Below, piece by piece: positions 48,295 to 57,213 of a DNA stretch of 64,000 nt. The notes under the pieces are model-generated. The model ran no database searches and was not told where the DNA came from. It saw only the letters and a program-made list of their open reading frames with translations. Source of the stretch: Arthrobacter sp. TPD3018 (GTDB taxonomy: Bacteria; Pseudomonadota; Alphaproteobacteria; Sphingomonadales; Sphingomonadaceae); contig QDFQ01000002.1 of the NCBI GenBank assembly GCA_003075315.1, positions 272,821 through 336,820 of the forward strand, in the 5' to 3' direction. The position numbers and the translations under genes are program-made. How positions within the stretch are numbered: the stretch's first letter is position 1; every line of letters begins with the position of its first letter.

Positions 48295-49143
48295 TCAGCA
48301 GCGCTCGAATACGGTGTAGGACACGGTCTTCACGGGCAGATCCATGCCCGCAATCGATTCCGAATGGCCCAGGAACAGATAGCCGCCGGGGCGCAGGCAG
48401 TCGCACAGGCGACGGACCACCGCCTCCTGCGTCGGCTTGTCGAAGTAGATGAGCACATTGCGGCAGAAGATGATGTCCATCGGTTCGCCGACGGGATAAT
48501 GCGTGTCCATCAGGTTCAGTCGCGCAAAGCCGATCGCGGACCGCAGTTCGGGCGCGATCCGCACCTTCCCCGCCCGCCGGTCGGTCGAAGCGGCGACGTA
48601 GCGCTGACGCATCACCGACGGCACGGGATCGACCTGATCCGCAGGATAGATGCCGCGCCGCGCGGTCTCCAGCACCTCGGTATCGATATCGGTGGCGAGG
48701 ATGCCATATTCCATGCGGTTCGCCTCGGCGAAGCGATCCATCACCATCGCCATCGTATAGGGCTCCGCCCCCGTCGAACAGGCTGCGCTCCAGGTGCGGA
48801 TCCGGCGCCGGCCCTGCTTCAGCATGGTCGGCAGCACGGTGCCCGACAGAAAGTCGAAATGGCCGGGTTCACGAAAGAAATCGGTCTTGTTGGTCGTCAC
48901 CGCATTGATCAGATGATCGATCTCGCCATTCGCGGTCGGATCGGCGAGCAGCAGGTCGCAATAGTCGTTGAGCGACGCCGTTCCCGTGTCGCGGACGCGG
49001 CGCCGCAGCCGCCCCTCCAGCATCGTCGCCTTGGTGCGCGGCATCTTGATGCCCGTTTCGTCGTAGATGAGCGCGGCCAGCCGGGTGAACCGGTCGGCGC
49101 TGAGGTGATCAAGTCCAGGTTGAACGGGAACAGCAGAAGCCAT
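48295..49143 (-). CDS. cheR: chemoreceptor glutamate methyltransferase CheR
   Basis: SAM-dependent enzyme that methylates receptor glutamates. The 282-residue protein has the N-terminal helical domain with the basic helix ([14 protein letters not shown]), [14 protein letters not shown], the SAM motif [37 protein letters not shown], and [20 protein letters not shown] plus [14 protein letters not shown] 49143 is chosen; a GTG eight codons earlier is possible. In this operon the two che-cluster receptors lack a CheR-tether pentapeptide, but the receptor at 42500-44308 has one. Confidence 0.96.
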   Translation of the reverse strand: MASAVPVQPGLDHLSADRFTRLAALIYDETGIKMPRTKATMLEGRLRRRVRDTGTASLNDYCDLLLADPTANGEIDHLINAVTTNKTDFFREPGHFDFLSGTVLPTMLKQGRRRIRTWSAACSTGAEPYTMAMVMDRFAEANRMEYGILATDIDTEVLETARRGIYPADQVDPVPSVMRQRYVAASTDRRAGKVRIAPELRSAIGFARLNLMDTHYPVGEPMDIIFCRNVLIYFDKPTQEAVVRRLCDCLRPGGYLFLGHSESIAGMDLPVKTVSYTVFERC

Positions 49144-49251
49144 GATGGTCGTTCCATCGACGGGCACCGGTAGTCCGGGGTGTCGTCAGTGAGGGAAAGG
49201 GGGGGGTGGAAGCCGCCGCGACCGCGGCTCCACCCAAAGACAGACGCTAGG

Positions 49252-49731
49252 TCAGGCCGCGGCGGCGAGCGCGGTGGCGTCGATGTCGTCGCCGGAGAAG
49301 ATCTCGGCGACGTTGATAACGACGACGAAACCCTCGGGTTCGCGCACGACGCCCTCAATGTAATCGGAGCGCCAGCGCATGCCGATGTCGGGCGCCGCCT
49401 CCAGCCGCCCTTCGGCGAAGGTGGTGACCGCGAGCACGCGGTCGACCACCAGGCCCAGCGACACGGTGCGGTCGGCGAGCGGCACGTCGACGATCAGCAC
49501 CCGCGTCGACAGCGTCGGCTCCGCGGGCGTGAGGCCCAGGCGCGCACGCAGATCGACCGTCGGCACACCCTGCCCGCGCACGTCGGTCAGCCCGAGCAGC
49601 CAGCCGGGTCCATTGGGGACCCGAAAGGCGGGGGCATAGTCGAGGATTTCGCGGACCAGCGTCACCGATACTGCGAACACCTCGTCACCCAGGCCGAAGG
49701 TAACGGCCTGCATCATATTGGTATCGCTCAT
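49252..49731 (-). CDS. cheW: chemotaxis coupling protein CheW
   Basis: Adaptor joining receptors to CheA. The 159-residue protein has the SH3-like CheW fold: [69 protein letters not shown] and a C-terminal acidic helix. It overlaps the upstream receptor stop by 4 bases (ATGA). This is the intact CheW of the operon; a second copy at 53762-54283 is interrupted by a stop codon. Confidence 0.94.
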   Translation of the reverse strand: MSDTNMMQAVTFGLGDEVFAVSVTLVREILDYAPAFRVPNGPGWLLGLTDVRGQGVPTVDLRARLGLTPAEPTLSTRVLIVDVPLADRTVSLGLVVDRVLAVTTFAEGRLEAAPDIGMRWRSDYIEGVVREPEGFVVVINVAEIFSGDDIDATALAAAA

Positions 49732-50652
49732 GCTGCCTCTCCAAATTCCATGTCTTCGCTGTCCGGGCCGCCCTGTGTCAGGTCGAGGGCAAAGCCGCGG
49801 GCGCGAGCCTGCTGATCGGCGACCGAGTTGGCCTTGGGGCGCGGCGCGGGCGCCGCTTTCTTGGCCGGCGCCGCCTTGCGGGCCGGGGCGGCCTTGCGCT
49901 GCGCGGTGGCAGCGCGGGCGATCGGCGAGGTGCGATCCTCGACCCGGAAGAAGGCGATGCTCTGCTGCAGTTCCTCGGCCTGGGCCGCCAGCTCTTCCGA
50001 GGTGGACGAGATCTGCTCGGATGCGCCGGCATTCTGCTGCGTCACCTGATCGAGCTGCTGGATCGCCTGGTTGATCTGGCTCGCCCCAATGTCCTGCTCA
50101 CGGCAGGCGGCGCTGATTTCCGACACCAGTTCCGCGGTGCGGCGGATATCCGGGACCAGCTTGCCCAGCATCTCGCCCGCATCGGCGGCGGCGCTCACCG
50201 TCTCCGACGAGACCGAGCTGATTTCGGCCGCCGCGGTCTGGCTGCGCTCGGCGAGCTTGCGCACTTCCGATGCGACCACCGCGAAGCCTTTGCCATGTTC
50301 GCCGGCGCGAGCCGCCTCGACCGCCGCGTTCAGCGCGAGCAGATCGGTCTGGCGGGCGATTTCCTGCACGATGCCGATCTTTTCGGCGATCGTGCGCATC
50401 GCGCCGACTGCGGCATTGACGGCGACGCCACTTGCCTCGGCATCCATCGAGGACTGGCGCGCGATCTTTTCGGTCTGCGCCGCATTGTCGGCGTTCTGTT
50501 TGATGTTGGCCGCCATCTGCTCCATCGATGCAGAGGCTTCTTCGGCCGCCGCGGCCTGTTCGGTCGCGCCCTGCGACACCTGGTCCGACGACGCGGACAG
50601 CTGCTGGCTGCCGCTGGCTACGTTGTCCGCCGCCGCCGATGCGTCGCCGACG
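49728..50652 (-). repeat. near-identical receptor signalling domain, copy 1 (copy 2 at 51923-52852)
   Basis: The roughly 925 bases coding from [11 protein letters not shown] to the C-terminus of this receptor match the corresponding part of the adjacent receptor at 51923-52852 in nearly every residue, including the linker repeats and tail, whereas the sensor halves are unrelated. This points to recent tandem duplication or gene conversion of the signalling half. Confidence 0.85.
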
Positions 50653-51803
50653 ACGCTGCGCAGACGTTCCACCATGTCGACCAAGGCGACGCCCAGCGTG
50701 TCCTTATCCGACAGCGGCTGATGTTCGACGGTCAGGTCGCCCTTGGCAATCGTTTCCGCGAGCGACGCCGACTTGCGCAGGTTCTGTACCATCGTGGCGA
50801 AGGCGAGGCCCAGCGTATCCTTGTCCGACAGCGGCTGGGCATCCGCCGACAGGTCGCCGCGCGCGATCGTTTCGGCCAGCGTCGCGGACGTGCGCAGGTT
50901 CGTCACCATGCTGACCATCGCATGCCCCAGCGTGTCCTTGTCGGACAGCGGACGGTGATCGATCGTCAGGTCGCCCTTGGCGATGGTTTCGGCGACCGTC
51001 GCGGTCGCGCTGAGGTTGGACACCATCTTGTTGAGTGCCTGCAGCAGCTCGCCGACCTCGTCGTTCGAGGTGATCGTGGCCGTGGCGGAGACGTCGCCTT
51101 CCGCGACCGCGCCGGCGAGGGCGGTTGCCTCGCCCAGGCTGCGCTTGATCGCGCGGGTCACGACCATCGCCACCGCCGTCGCCACACCGATCGTCAGCAG
51201 CGTCACCAGGACCATCATCAGCGTCAGCAGATCGGACTGTTTCACGCCCGCCGCACGCAGATCGGCCGCCGCCTTCAGCTGGAAATCCGATAGTTGCGAG
51301 ATCTTCGACGTCGTCGGATCGATCGCGGGATACAATTCTTCGGTCGCGAACCGGTTTAGCGCCGCGCTGTCATTACGCGCGATGATGCCGCGCAGCTCCT
51401 GAACCGCACGATCGGACGCCAGCATCGACGTCTTCACCGCATCGGCGATCATGTTCTCGTTCGCGTCGCGTTCGGTATTCAGATAGGCCGACCATTGCTG
51501 GGCGATCTGCTGCTTGGCCTGGTCGATGTTCGACAGCGCCTCGGTACCGCTGAGCTTGCCGGCGCGCAGCTTGTGCGTGGTGTCGACGATGTTCACCGCA
51601 TAGGCATCGGAGACCGCCTTCAATTCCTGCAACGGTACGACGCGGTCGTCGTAGATGCTGGTCATCGCGTCGGTCAGCGCCGACATGCCATAATATCCGC
51701 CGCCCCCGACGATGGATCCGATGGCGACCAGTGACACCACCTGCGTAGTCAGTACCTTTGTTCCGATCGATCGGAATTTTCCAGTTGCGGCGTTGTTCAG
51801 CAT
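49728..51803 (-). CDS. methyl-accepting chemotaxis protein with tandem HAMP repeats
   Basis: A 691-residue receptor. Helix 1 ([20 protein letters not shown]), a four-helix-bundle periplasmic sensor, helix 2 ([20 protein letters not shown]), then about four HAMP-like units in a row (roughly residues 220-385), the last three each ending in PLSDKDTLG, then a signalling hairpin ([38 protein letters not shown]). After the hairpin is an Ala/Pro/Lys-rich tail with repeated KAAPA units and an acidic end [11 protein letters not shown] rather than an xWxxF tether. The C-terminal half is nearly identical to that of the next receptor. Its stop overlaps the cheW start. Confidence 0.94.
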   Translation of the reverse strand: MLNNAATGKFRSIGTKVLTTQVVSLVAIGSIVGGGGYYGMSALTDAMTSIYDDRVVPLQELKAVSDAYAVNIVDTTHKLRAGKLSGTEALSNIDQAKQQIAQQWSAYLNTERDANENMIADAVKTSMLASDRAVQELRGIIARNDSAALNRFATEELYPAIDPTTSKISQLSDFQLKAAADLRAAGVKQSDLLTLMMVLVTLLTIGVATAVAMVVTRAIKRSLGEATALAGAVAEGDVSATATITSNDEVGELLQALNKMVSNLSATATVAETIAKGDLTIDHRPLSDKDTLGHAMVSMVTNLRTSATLAETIARGDLSADAQPLSDKDTLGLAFATMVQNLRKSASLAETIAKGDLTVEHQPLSDKDTLGVALVDMVERLRSVVGDASAAADNVASGSQQLSASSDQVSQGATEQAAAAEEASASMEQMAANIKQNADNAAQTEKIARQSSMDAEASGVAVNAAVGAMRTIAEKIGIVQEIARQTDLLALNAAVEAARAGEHGKGFAVVASEVRKLAERSQTAAAEISSVSSETVSAAADAGEMLGKLVPDIRRTAELVSEISAACREQDIGASQINQAIQQLDQVTQQNAGASEQISSTSEELAAQAEELQQSIAFFRVEDRTSPIARAATAQRKAAPARKAAPAKKAAPAPRPKANSVADQQARARGFALDLTQGGPDSEDMEFGEAA

Positions 51804-51922
51804 CGCAATTTCCCTTTATTGTCGTGCTAGAAGAATGACCGGACCGGTTCCGGCCGCCTGCCGGTGACCGCACATCGCGCAAACGAGGCGGATCACGGCG
51901 GGCGGACGGATTGCCCTTTGGC

Positions 51923-53737
51923 TTACGCAGCCTGACCGAAGTCGGCGTCTTCGCTGTCCGGCCCGCCATGGGTCAGATCGAGGGCGAAGCCGCGGGCGCG
52001 AGCCTGCTGATCGGCGACCGAGTTGGCCTTGGGACGGGCCGCAGGTGCCGCCTTCTTGGCCGGCGCCGCCTTGCGGGCCGGGGCGGCCTTGCGCTGCGCG
52101 GTGGCGGCGCGGGCGACCGGCGAGGCGCGATCTTCGACCCGGAAGAAGGCGATGCTCTGCTGCAGTTCCTCGGCCTGGGCCGCCAGCTCTTCCGAAGTGG
52201 ACGAGATCTGCTCGGAGGCACCGGCATTCTGCTGCGTCACCTGGTCGAGCTGCTGGATCGCCTGGTTGATCTGGCTCGCCCCGATATCCTGTTCGCGGCA
52301 GGCGGCACTGATTTCGGACACCAGTTCCGCGGTGCGGCGGATATCCGGGACCAGCTTGCCCAGCATCTCGCCCGCGTCGGCCGCAGCCTTGACCGTCTCG
52401 GTCGAGACCGAGCTGATTTCGGCCGCCGCCGTCTGGCTACGCTCGGCGAGCTTGCGCACTTCCGATGCGACCACCGCAAAGCCCTTGCCATGTTCGCCGG
52501 CGCGGGCTGCTTCCACGGCCGCGTTGAGGGCGAGCAGATCGGTCTGGCGCGCGATTTCCTGCACGATGCCGATCTTATCTGCGATCGTACGCATCGCGCC
52601 CACCGCACGGTCAACCGCCACGCCGCTCGCTTCGGCGTCCTTCGACGACTGGCGCGCGATCTTTTCGGTCTGCGCCGCATTGTCGGCGTTCTGCTTGATG
52701 TTGGCCGCCATCTGCTCCATCGACGCCGAGGCTTCTTCGGCCGCCGCAGCCTGTTCGGTTGCACCCTGCGAGACCTGTTCCGACGAGGCCGACAGCTGCT
52801 GGCTGCCCGCCGCGACGTTATCCGCAGCCGCCGAAGCATCGCCCACGACGTTGCGCAGACGCTCGATCATCGACTTCAGGGCGTGGCCCAGCGTGTCCTT
52901 GTCCGACAGCGGTTCATGCTCGACGGTCAGGTTGCCGCCGGCGATTTCGGTGGCGAGGTCGGCGCTCTTGCGCAGGCTGGCGGTCATGCCGTTGACGGTG
53001 TTGACCAGATCCTTGATCTCGTCGTTGGTGTTGACCTTGACCTCCTGGTCGAGGTCGCCGATCGCCACCGCGTCCAGCGCAACGCCGATCCGCTTCAGGC
53101 CACCCGACACGATCATCGAAATCCACAGCGCGCCGGCGACCGCGATCAGCACGGCCATCGCGGCGACGCCGAGCAGCACGTTGCGGGCATTCGTGTAATT
53201 GGCCGACGTATCGTCGCGGGCCTTGTCCATCGCCTGCTTGTTGAACGCAATCACGCGGTCGATGTTGTCGGACATGGCCGACGCGATCGGGCGCGATTTG
53301 GTGATCGACAGGATGCCCGCTTCGCCGTTCTTGTCCGCATTGGCCAACTCGCGGATCTGCTTGTTGACGGGCTTATAGTCTTCCCAAGACTTTTGGACGG
53401 CCAGCCACAGCGGTTTGGTGTCGGCCGATGCCTGGTCCGTCGCGTCGTCGATCAGCTTGTCTTCGAGCGTGATCTTAGGGTCCATCGCCTGTTCGAACTG
53501 CGCGGTCAGCGCGTTGTCGCTGGTCAGCGCCATGTTCTTTTCGAGGCGCAGGATTTCGTTGACCGTCACCTGCACGCGCAGCGCGCGCTCCTGCTTGGCA
53601 GCCGGGCCGCTGATGACGCCCGCGATATTGGCGTTCATGTCGCCCATCTTGCTCATGCCGATGCCGACGACGAGCAGCAGCATCGTGACGACCACGCCGA
53701 ACGTGACCCCCAATTTCATTTTGATCGTAGCACGCAT
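51923..53737 (-). CDS. methyl-accepting chemotaxis protein
   Basis: A 604-residue receptor. Helix 1 ([20 protein letters not shown]), a four-helix-bundle sensor ([20 protein letters not shown] onward), helix 2 ([20 protein letters not shown]), a canonical HAMP, one additional HAMP-like unit ending PLSDKDTLG, and the same hairpin and tail as the neighbour receptor: [43 protein letters not shown] repeats and acidic end [11 protein letters not shown]. It lies 24 bases after the interrupted cheW gene. The 119-base gap to the next receptor shows no obvious promoter or gene. Confidence 0.94.
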   Translation of the reverse strand: MRATIKMKLGVTFGVVVTMLLLVVGIGMSKMGDMNANIAGVISGPAAKQERALRVQVTVNEILRLEKNMALTSDNALTAQFEQAMDPKITLEDKLIDDATDQASADTKPLWLAVQKSWEDYKPVNKQIRELANADKNGEAGILSITKSRPIASAMSDNIDRVIAFNKQAMDKARDDTSANYTNARNVLLGVAAMAVLIAVAGALWISMIVSGGLKRIGVALDAVAIGDLDQEVKVNTNDEIKDLVNTVNGMTASLRKSADLATEIAGGNLTVEHEPLSDKDTLGHALKSMIERLRNVVGDASAAADNVAAGSQQLSASSEQVSQGATEQAAAAEEASASMEQMAANIKQNADNAAQTEKIARQSSKDAEASGVAVDRAVGAMRTIADKIGIVQEIARQTDLLALNAAVEAARAGEHGKGFAVVASEVRKLAERSQTAAAEISSVSTETVKAAADAGEMLGKLVPDIRRTAELVSEISAACREQDIGASQINQAIQQLDQVTQQNAGASEQISSTSEELAAQAEELQQSIAFFRVEDRASPVARAATAQRKAAPARKAAPAKKAAPAARPKANSVADQQARARGFALDLTHGGPDSEDADFGQAA

Positions 53738-53761
53738 GTAAATATTCCCCCCCCGTTGGGA

Positions 53762-54283
53762 TCAGTGGATGGAGCGCGCCGCGGCGTCGCCGTGCGCAAG
53801 GTTCAGGAAAATCGCTTCGAGATCGGGCAGCACGACGATGTCGTCGCCCTCGTGCCGGATCAGTGCGCGCACCAGATCCCGGCGCCAGCGCAGGCCCACG
53901 ACGGGTGCATCCTCGCTGGTGTTCGCGTGGAACGTCGCGACCTCGTGTACCTTGTCGGTACGCAGGCCGATCAACGTCGCCTCCCCATCGAGATCGAGTT
54001 CGATCACGACGATGCGGCTGTCGAGCGTCGCGCCGGTAACGGGCATGCCGAAGGCGAGACGCAGGTCGGCGAGCGGAATGATCCGCCCACGGAAGTTGAG
54101 GACATGGGCAACCAGCGGCGGCGCCCCCGGCACCGTGGTTTCGGGCATCATGTCCAGGATTTCGCGGACCAGCACCGCCTAGAGCGCGAAGCTCTGGCCG
54201 CCGAGATCGAACACCAGCACTTCGAGCTGGCTGTCAGCGGTCCATGGTATGGCCGTGGATCGGCGCGATTCATCCGGCTGCAC
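53762..54283 (-). pseudogene. cheW: cheW with in-frame amber stop (TAG) at codon 35
   Basis: The complete coupling-protein frame runs from a GTG at 54283, which has GAGGAG 7 bases upstream inside the end of cheA, to 53762. Codons 19-34 read QLEVLVFDLGGQSFAL, the normal first CheW strands; codon 35 is TAG (54181-54179); codon 36 onward continues AVLVREILDMMPETTVPG, VLNFRGRIIPLADLRLAFG and DSRIVVIELDLDGEATLIGL, a full CheW body. A single change (for example GAG to TAG) would explain it. The part after the stop (from GTG 54175, 137 residues) lacks the first strands but could be made by reinitiation. Alternatives are a sequencing error or an amber readthrough. The second cheW (49252) is intact. 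Confidence 0.8.
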
Positions 54284-56297
54284 GCAGGCTCTCCTCTTGT
54301 GGTTGGCCCGCGGCGACGAGCTGGGCGATGTCGAGGATCAACGCGACCTCGCCATCCCCGAGGATCGTCGCGCCGGCGAAGGTGGATACGCCGCGATGCA
54401 GCGGCGACATGGGCTTGATGACGGTCTGGTGGTTGCCGATGATCTGGTCGACGACCAGCCCGACGCGGCCCTGCCCCGTCGCGACCACGACGATCTTCTG
54501 ATAGGGATCAGGCTTCGTGCCGCTGACGAACAGTTCGCGCAGGCGCAGGAACGGCACCAGCTTTTCACGCAGCGTGATGAGGCTGCGACCGCGATGGCGC
54601 ATATCGTCCTCGAGGCTCAGCTCCAGGCATTCCTCGACCGCGGTCAGCGGAATGACGTAGCGGCTGGCGCCGACGCGGACGAGCAGGCCGTCGATGATGG
54701 CGAGCGTCAGCGGGATGCGAAGGCTGATCGTCGATCCCTGACCGTCGACCGACTGGATGTCGATCGTGCCGCGCAGCCCCTCGATCGTGCGCTTCACCAC
54801 GTCCATGCCGACGCCGCGGCCCGACAGGTTGGTGATCTGCGCCGCGGTCGAGAAGCCGGGCGCGAAGATCAGCTGCAACAGCTCCTGGTCGGACAGCGCC
54901 TGATCGGGCTGGATCAGGCCGTTCGCCTCCGCCTTGGCGCGGACGCGGGCGCGATCGATACCGCGGCCGTCGTCGCGGATGGTGATCACCACCTCGCCGC
55001 CGCTCTGGTGCGCGCCGAGGCGAACGGTGCCCGCCTCCGGCTTGCCAGCGGCGACACGCTGCTCGGCATTCTCCAGGCCATGGTCACAGCTGTTGCGGAC
55101 CAGGTGGACCATCGGATCGAACAGGCGCTCGATCACGGTCTTGTCGACTTCGGTCGCCTCGCCCTCGGTGACCAGCACGATGTTCTTGCCGGTATCGCGT
55201 GCCAGATCGTGGATCAGGCGGCGGAAGCGGCCGAACAGGCTGGCGACCGGCACCATGCGCAGCACCATCATCGTGTCGCGCAATTCGCCGGCCAGCCGCT
55301 CGATCTCTTCGGAAACTGAGCGGAGCACGAGGTCGTGACCATGATGCGCAAGCTGCGACAGGCGGCTTTGCGCGATGACCAGCTCGCCGACGCGATCCAT
55401 CAGCGAATCCAGCCGTGCGGCGGGAACGCGGACGCTTTCATCGGCCTTTGCAGGCGTGCGCGCGGTGGCCGTGTCGTTAGCGGCGGCGACCGGCGCGGCC
55501 GGCGCGGCGGACGGCGCGGCGACGGCGGCCACCGCTGCTGGCACCGCATCCTCCGTCGCGATCGATTCCGCCTCTGCCTCCGCCGCGATCGGCGTGACCG
55601 TCAGCTCCATGTCGTCCATCACGAAGATGAAGACATCGTCGATCGCGTCGCGGCTGACGTCGCCCACCAGCGTGACGTCCCAGCCGATGTGGCAGTCCGT
55701 CGGCGTCAGCTGCGGCAGCGGCGGCACCTGATCGGTCAGCGCGACGACGGTGCAGCTGCCAAGCTCGCGCAATTCGTCGAGCAGCATCAGCGGGTTGGTG
55801 CCATTCGCCATCGAATCGGGCGGCAGGCGGAAGCGGATGTTCCAGCCGGCGGCCTGTGCGACGGCGGCGGTTGCCGGAGCGGGCGCCGACGGGGCGGCAT
55901 CCTTCGCGGGAGCCGCGGCACCGCCGGAGGCGGCGTCCACCGCCTCCTGCAGGGACGCGAGGATCGCGGCGCCTTCGCTTTCGGAGGCATTGCCCTCCAC
56001 CAGCCCGCGCATATGGTCCTGTGCCGACAGGATCACCCCGACCAGCGCGGGCGTCGCGGGCACCTGGCCCTTGCGCACGCGGTCGAAGGCGGTTTCGCAA
56101 TGGTGGGTGAAGGCGGCGAGCGCGTCGAAGCCGAACATCGCGCCCGAGCCCTTCAGCGTGTGCAGGCCGCGGAACACCGCATTGACGAGGTCCATGTCGT
56201 CCAGCCGGTGGGTGAGATCGAGCAGCCCCTGTTCGACCTGGTCGAGCAGTTCGCCCGCCTCCACGCGAAAGGCTGCGATCGGATCGTCGGCGCTCAC
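54270..56297 (-). CDS. cheA: chemotaxis histidine kinase CheA
   Basis: Receptor-coupled kinase that phosphorylates CheY and CheB. The 675-residue protein has Hpt domain with His46 (FRGLHTLKGSGAMFGFD), a P2-like domain, an Ala/Pro-rich linker, the dimerisation helix (SVRVPAARLDSLMDRVGELV), the kinase boxes N (LVRNSCDHGLENAEQR), G1 (DDGRGID), F (LIFAPGFSTA), G2 (SGRGVGMDVVKR) and a C-terminal CheW-like domain. The GTG start at 56297 overlaps the cheY stop (GTGA). At its 3' end the next gene's GTG start lies inside cheA, so cheY, cheA and cheW are coupled. Confidence 0.96.
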   Translation of the reverse strand: MSADDPIAAFRVEAGELLDQVEQGLLDLTHRLDDMDLVNAVFRGLHTLKGSGAMFGFDALAAFTHHCETAFDRVRKGQVPATPALVGVILSAQDHMRGLVEGNASESEGAAILASLQEAVDAASGGAAAPAKDAAPSAPAPATAAVAQAAGWNIRFRLPPDSMANGTNPLMLLDELRELGSCTVVALTDQVPPLPQLTPTDCHIGWDVTLVGDVSRDAIDDVFIFVMDDMELTVTPIAAEAEAESIATEDAVPAAVAAVAAPSAAPAAPVAAANDTATARTPAKADESVRVPAARLDSLMDRVGELVIAQSRLSQLAHHGHDLVLRSVSEEIERLAGELRDTMMVLRMVPVASLFGRFRRLIHDLARDTGKNIVLVTEGEATEVDKTVIERLFDPMVHLVRNSCDHGLENAEQRVAAGKPEAGTVRLGAHQSGGEVVITIRDDGRGIDRARVRAKAEANGLIQPDQALSDQELLQLIFAPGFSTAAQITNLSGRGVGMDVVKRTIEGLRGTIDIQSVDGQGSTISLRIPLTLAIIDGLLVRVGASRYVIPLTAVEECLELSLEDDMRHRGRSLITLREKLVPFLRLRELFVSGTKPDPYQKIVVVATGQGRVGLVVDQIIGNHQTVIKPMSPLHRGVSTFAGATILGDGEVALILDIAQLVAAGQPQEESLRAAG

Positions 56298-56662
56298 TGC
56301 CCCAGCACCTTGCGGGCGACCTTCACCAGCTGGTCGGGCACGAACGGCTTGACCAGCCATCCGGTGGCGCCGGCCGCCTTGGCCTGGTTCTTCATCTCCG
56401 GGTCGGATTCGGTGGTCAGGAAGATGATCGGCACACCCGCCTGCGTCGGGTTCTTGCGGATTTCCTTGATCATCGTCAGCCCATCCATGTTGGGCATGTT
56501 GAGATCGGTGACGATCATGTCGAAGCGGGTCGCATTGGCCTTCGTCAGGCCATCGACGCCATCGGATGCTTCGGTGACGGTATAGCCCGCGCCGGTCAGC
56601 GCGATGCGGATCGCCATGCGCAGGCTGGCGGAATCGTCGACGGCAAGAATGGAAGCGCTCAT
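56294..56662 (-). CDS. cheY: chemotaxis response regulator CheY
   Basis: A 122-residue single receiver domain. Acidic pair ILAVDDSASLR, phosphoacceptor Asp53 in MIVTDLNMPNMDGLTMIKEI, Thr in FLTTESDPE, and Lys in GWLVKPFVPDQLVKV. The sequence is of the CheY type that binds the flagellar switch, and its place directly before cheA supports this. ATGA overlap with the upstream STAS gene and GTGA overlap with cheA. No flagellar genes are in the window. Confidence 0.95.
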   Translation of the reverse strand: MSASILAVDDSASLRMAIRIALTGAGYTVTEASDGVDGLTKANATRFDMIVTDLNMPNMDGLTMIKEIRKNPTQAGVPIIFLTTESDPEMKNQAKAAGATGWLVKPFVPDQLVKVARKVLGQ

Positions 56663-56973
56663 TGTGGCAGGTCTCCGTGGAACCAGAAATCGAGGTCGTC
56701 GGGCGTCATCGCGTCGATGAAGCCGGCTCGGTCGAGCAGGGCCGCGAGCGGACCGGCGGCCGGCGCCGACAGGCGGACGCTGCCGCCACCGACACGCGCC
56801 TGCGCACGAGCGCTTTCGACAAGCTGCAAAAGGCTGAGATCGGGTGCCGCGACCTGTGACAGGTCGAGTGTCAGCGGACCTTCCCCTCCCTGCTGGCACT
56901 GCCCGATCGTCAGGGCGAAGTCGTGTATCGACGCCATCGTCAACGACGATGGCGCAGTCGGGATGCTAGTCAT
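56659..56973 (-). CDS. STAS-domain protein, first gene of the chemotaxis operon
   Basis: A 104-residue single STAS domain like anti-sigma factor antagonists. Recognisable pieces: GEGPLTLDLSQVAAPDLSLLQLVESARAQARV (with a Ser at the place of the regulatory phosphoserine, though in LSLL rather than DSSGL) and the late helix LAALLDRAGFIDAMTPDDLDFWFHG. GGGGGG runs before the ATG may serve as ribosome site. It leads the che genes with an ATGA overlap into cheY. A role in receptor-array or regulator control is inference from position only. Confidence 0.82.
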   Translation of the reverse strand: MTSIPTAPSSLTMASIHDFALTIGQCQQGGEGPLTLDLSQVAAPDLSLLQLVESARAQARVGGGSVRLSAPAAGPLAALLDRAGFIDAMTPDDLDFWFHGDLPQ

Positions 56974-57006
56974 GTTGGTGCCCCCCTTGGCTGATTAGGC
57001 CAATTA

Positions 57007-57026
57007 GGACTTAACGGTTAATGTCC
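57007..57026. promoter_or_regulatory. imperfect inverted repeat upstream of the chemotaxis operon
   Basis: GGACTTAACGGTTAATGTCC: GGACTTAAC pairs with GTTAATGTCC with one bulged T. It lies 34-53 bases before the STAS start codon, beside two copies of ATTAGG (56994, 57003). It may bind a regulator of the che operon. The region 57027-57213 is AT-richer than its surroundings but I see no gene in it. Confidence 0.4.
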
Positions 57027-57213
57027 ATTTAAGACTGAGTGGGCGGTGGCGGTTCAGCGAAGTAAAAATTTCGCCGCGCAAAGGCTTTTCTACTCAAAAT
57101 GGCGATTTAAGGTAATGCTCGCTGTCATACCCCAATAACGCGGGTGCCACATGAGGTATTCAAGCCGCAGAACACGCTGGATTTATTTAGTCAGCAGCAC
57201 GGCCTGATACGGA

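Noticed and set aside
49800..49900. KAAPA repeats in receptor tails as a tandem DNA repeat locus
   Set aside because: Units are short and imperfect at DNA level and occur in both receptors; they look like a flexible protein linker.
53762..54175. Shortened 137-residue CheW starting at GTG 54175 as the real gene
   Set aside because: It lacks the first strand region that lies in the same frame just upstream of a TAG, and a better ribosome site and GTG start exist at 54283; treated as an interrupted gene, with reinitiation left open.
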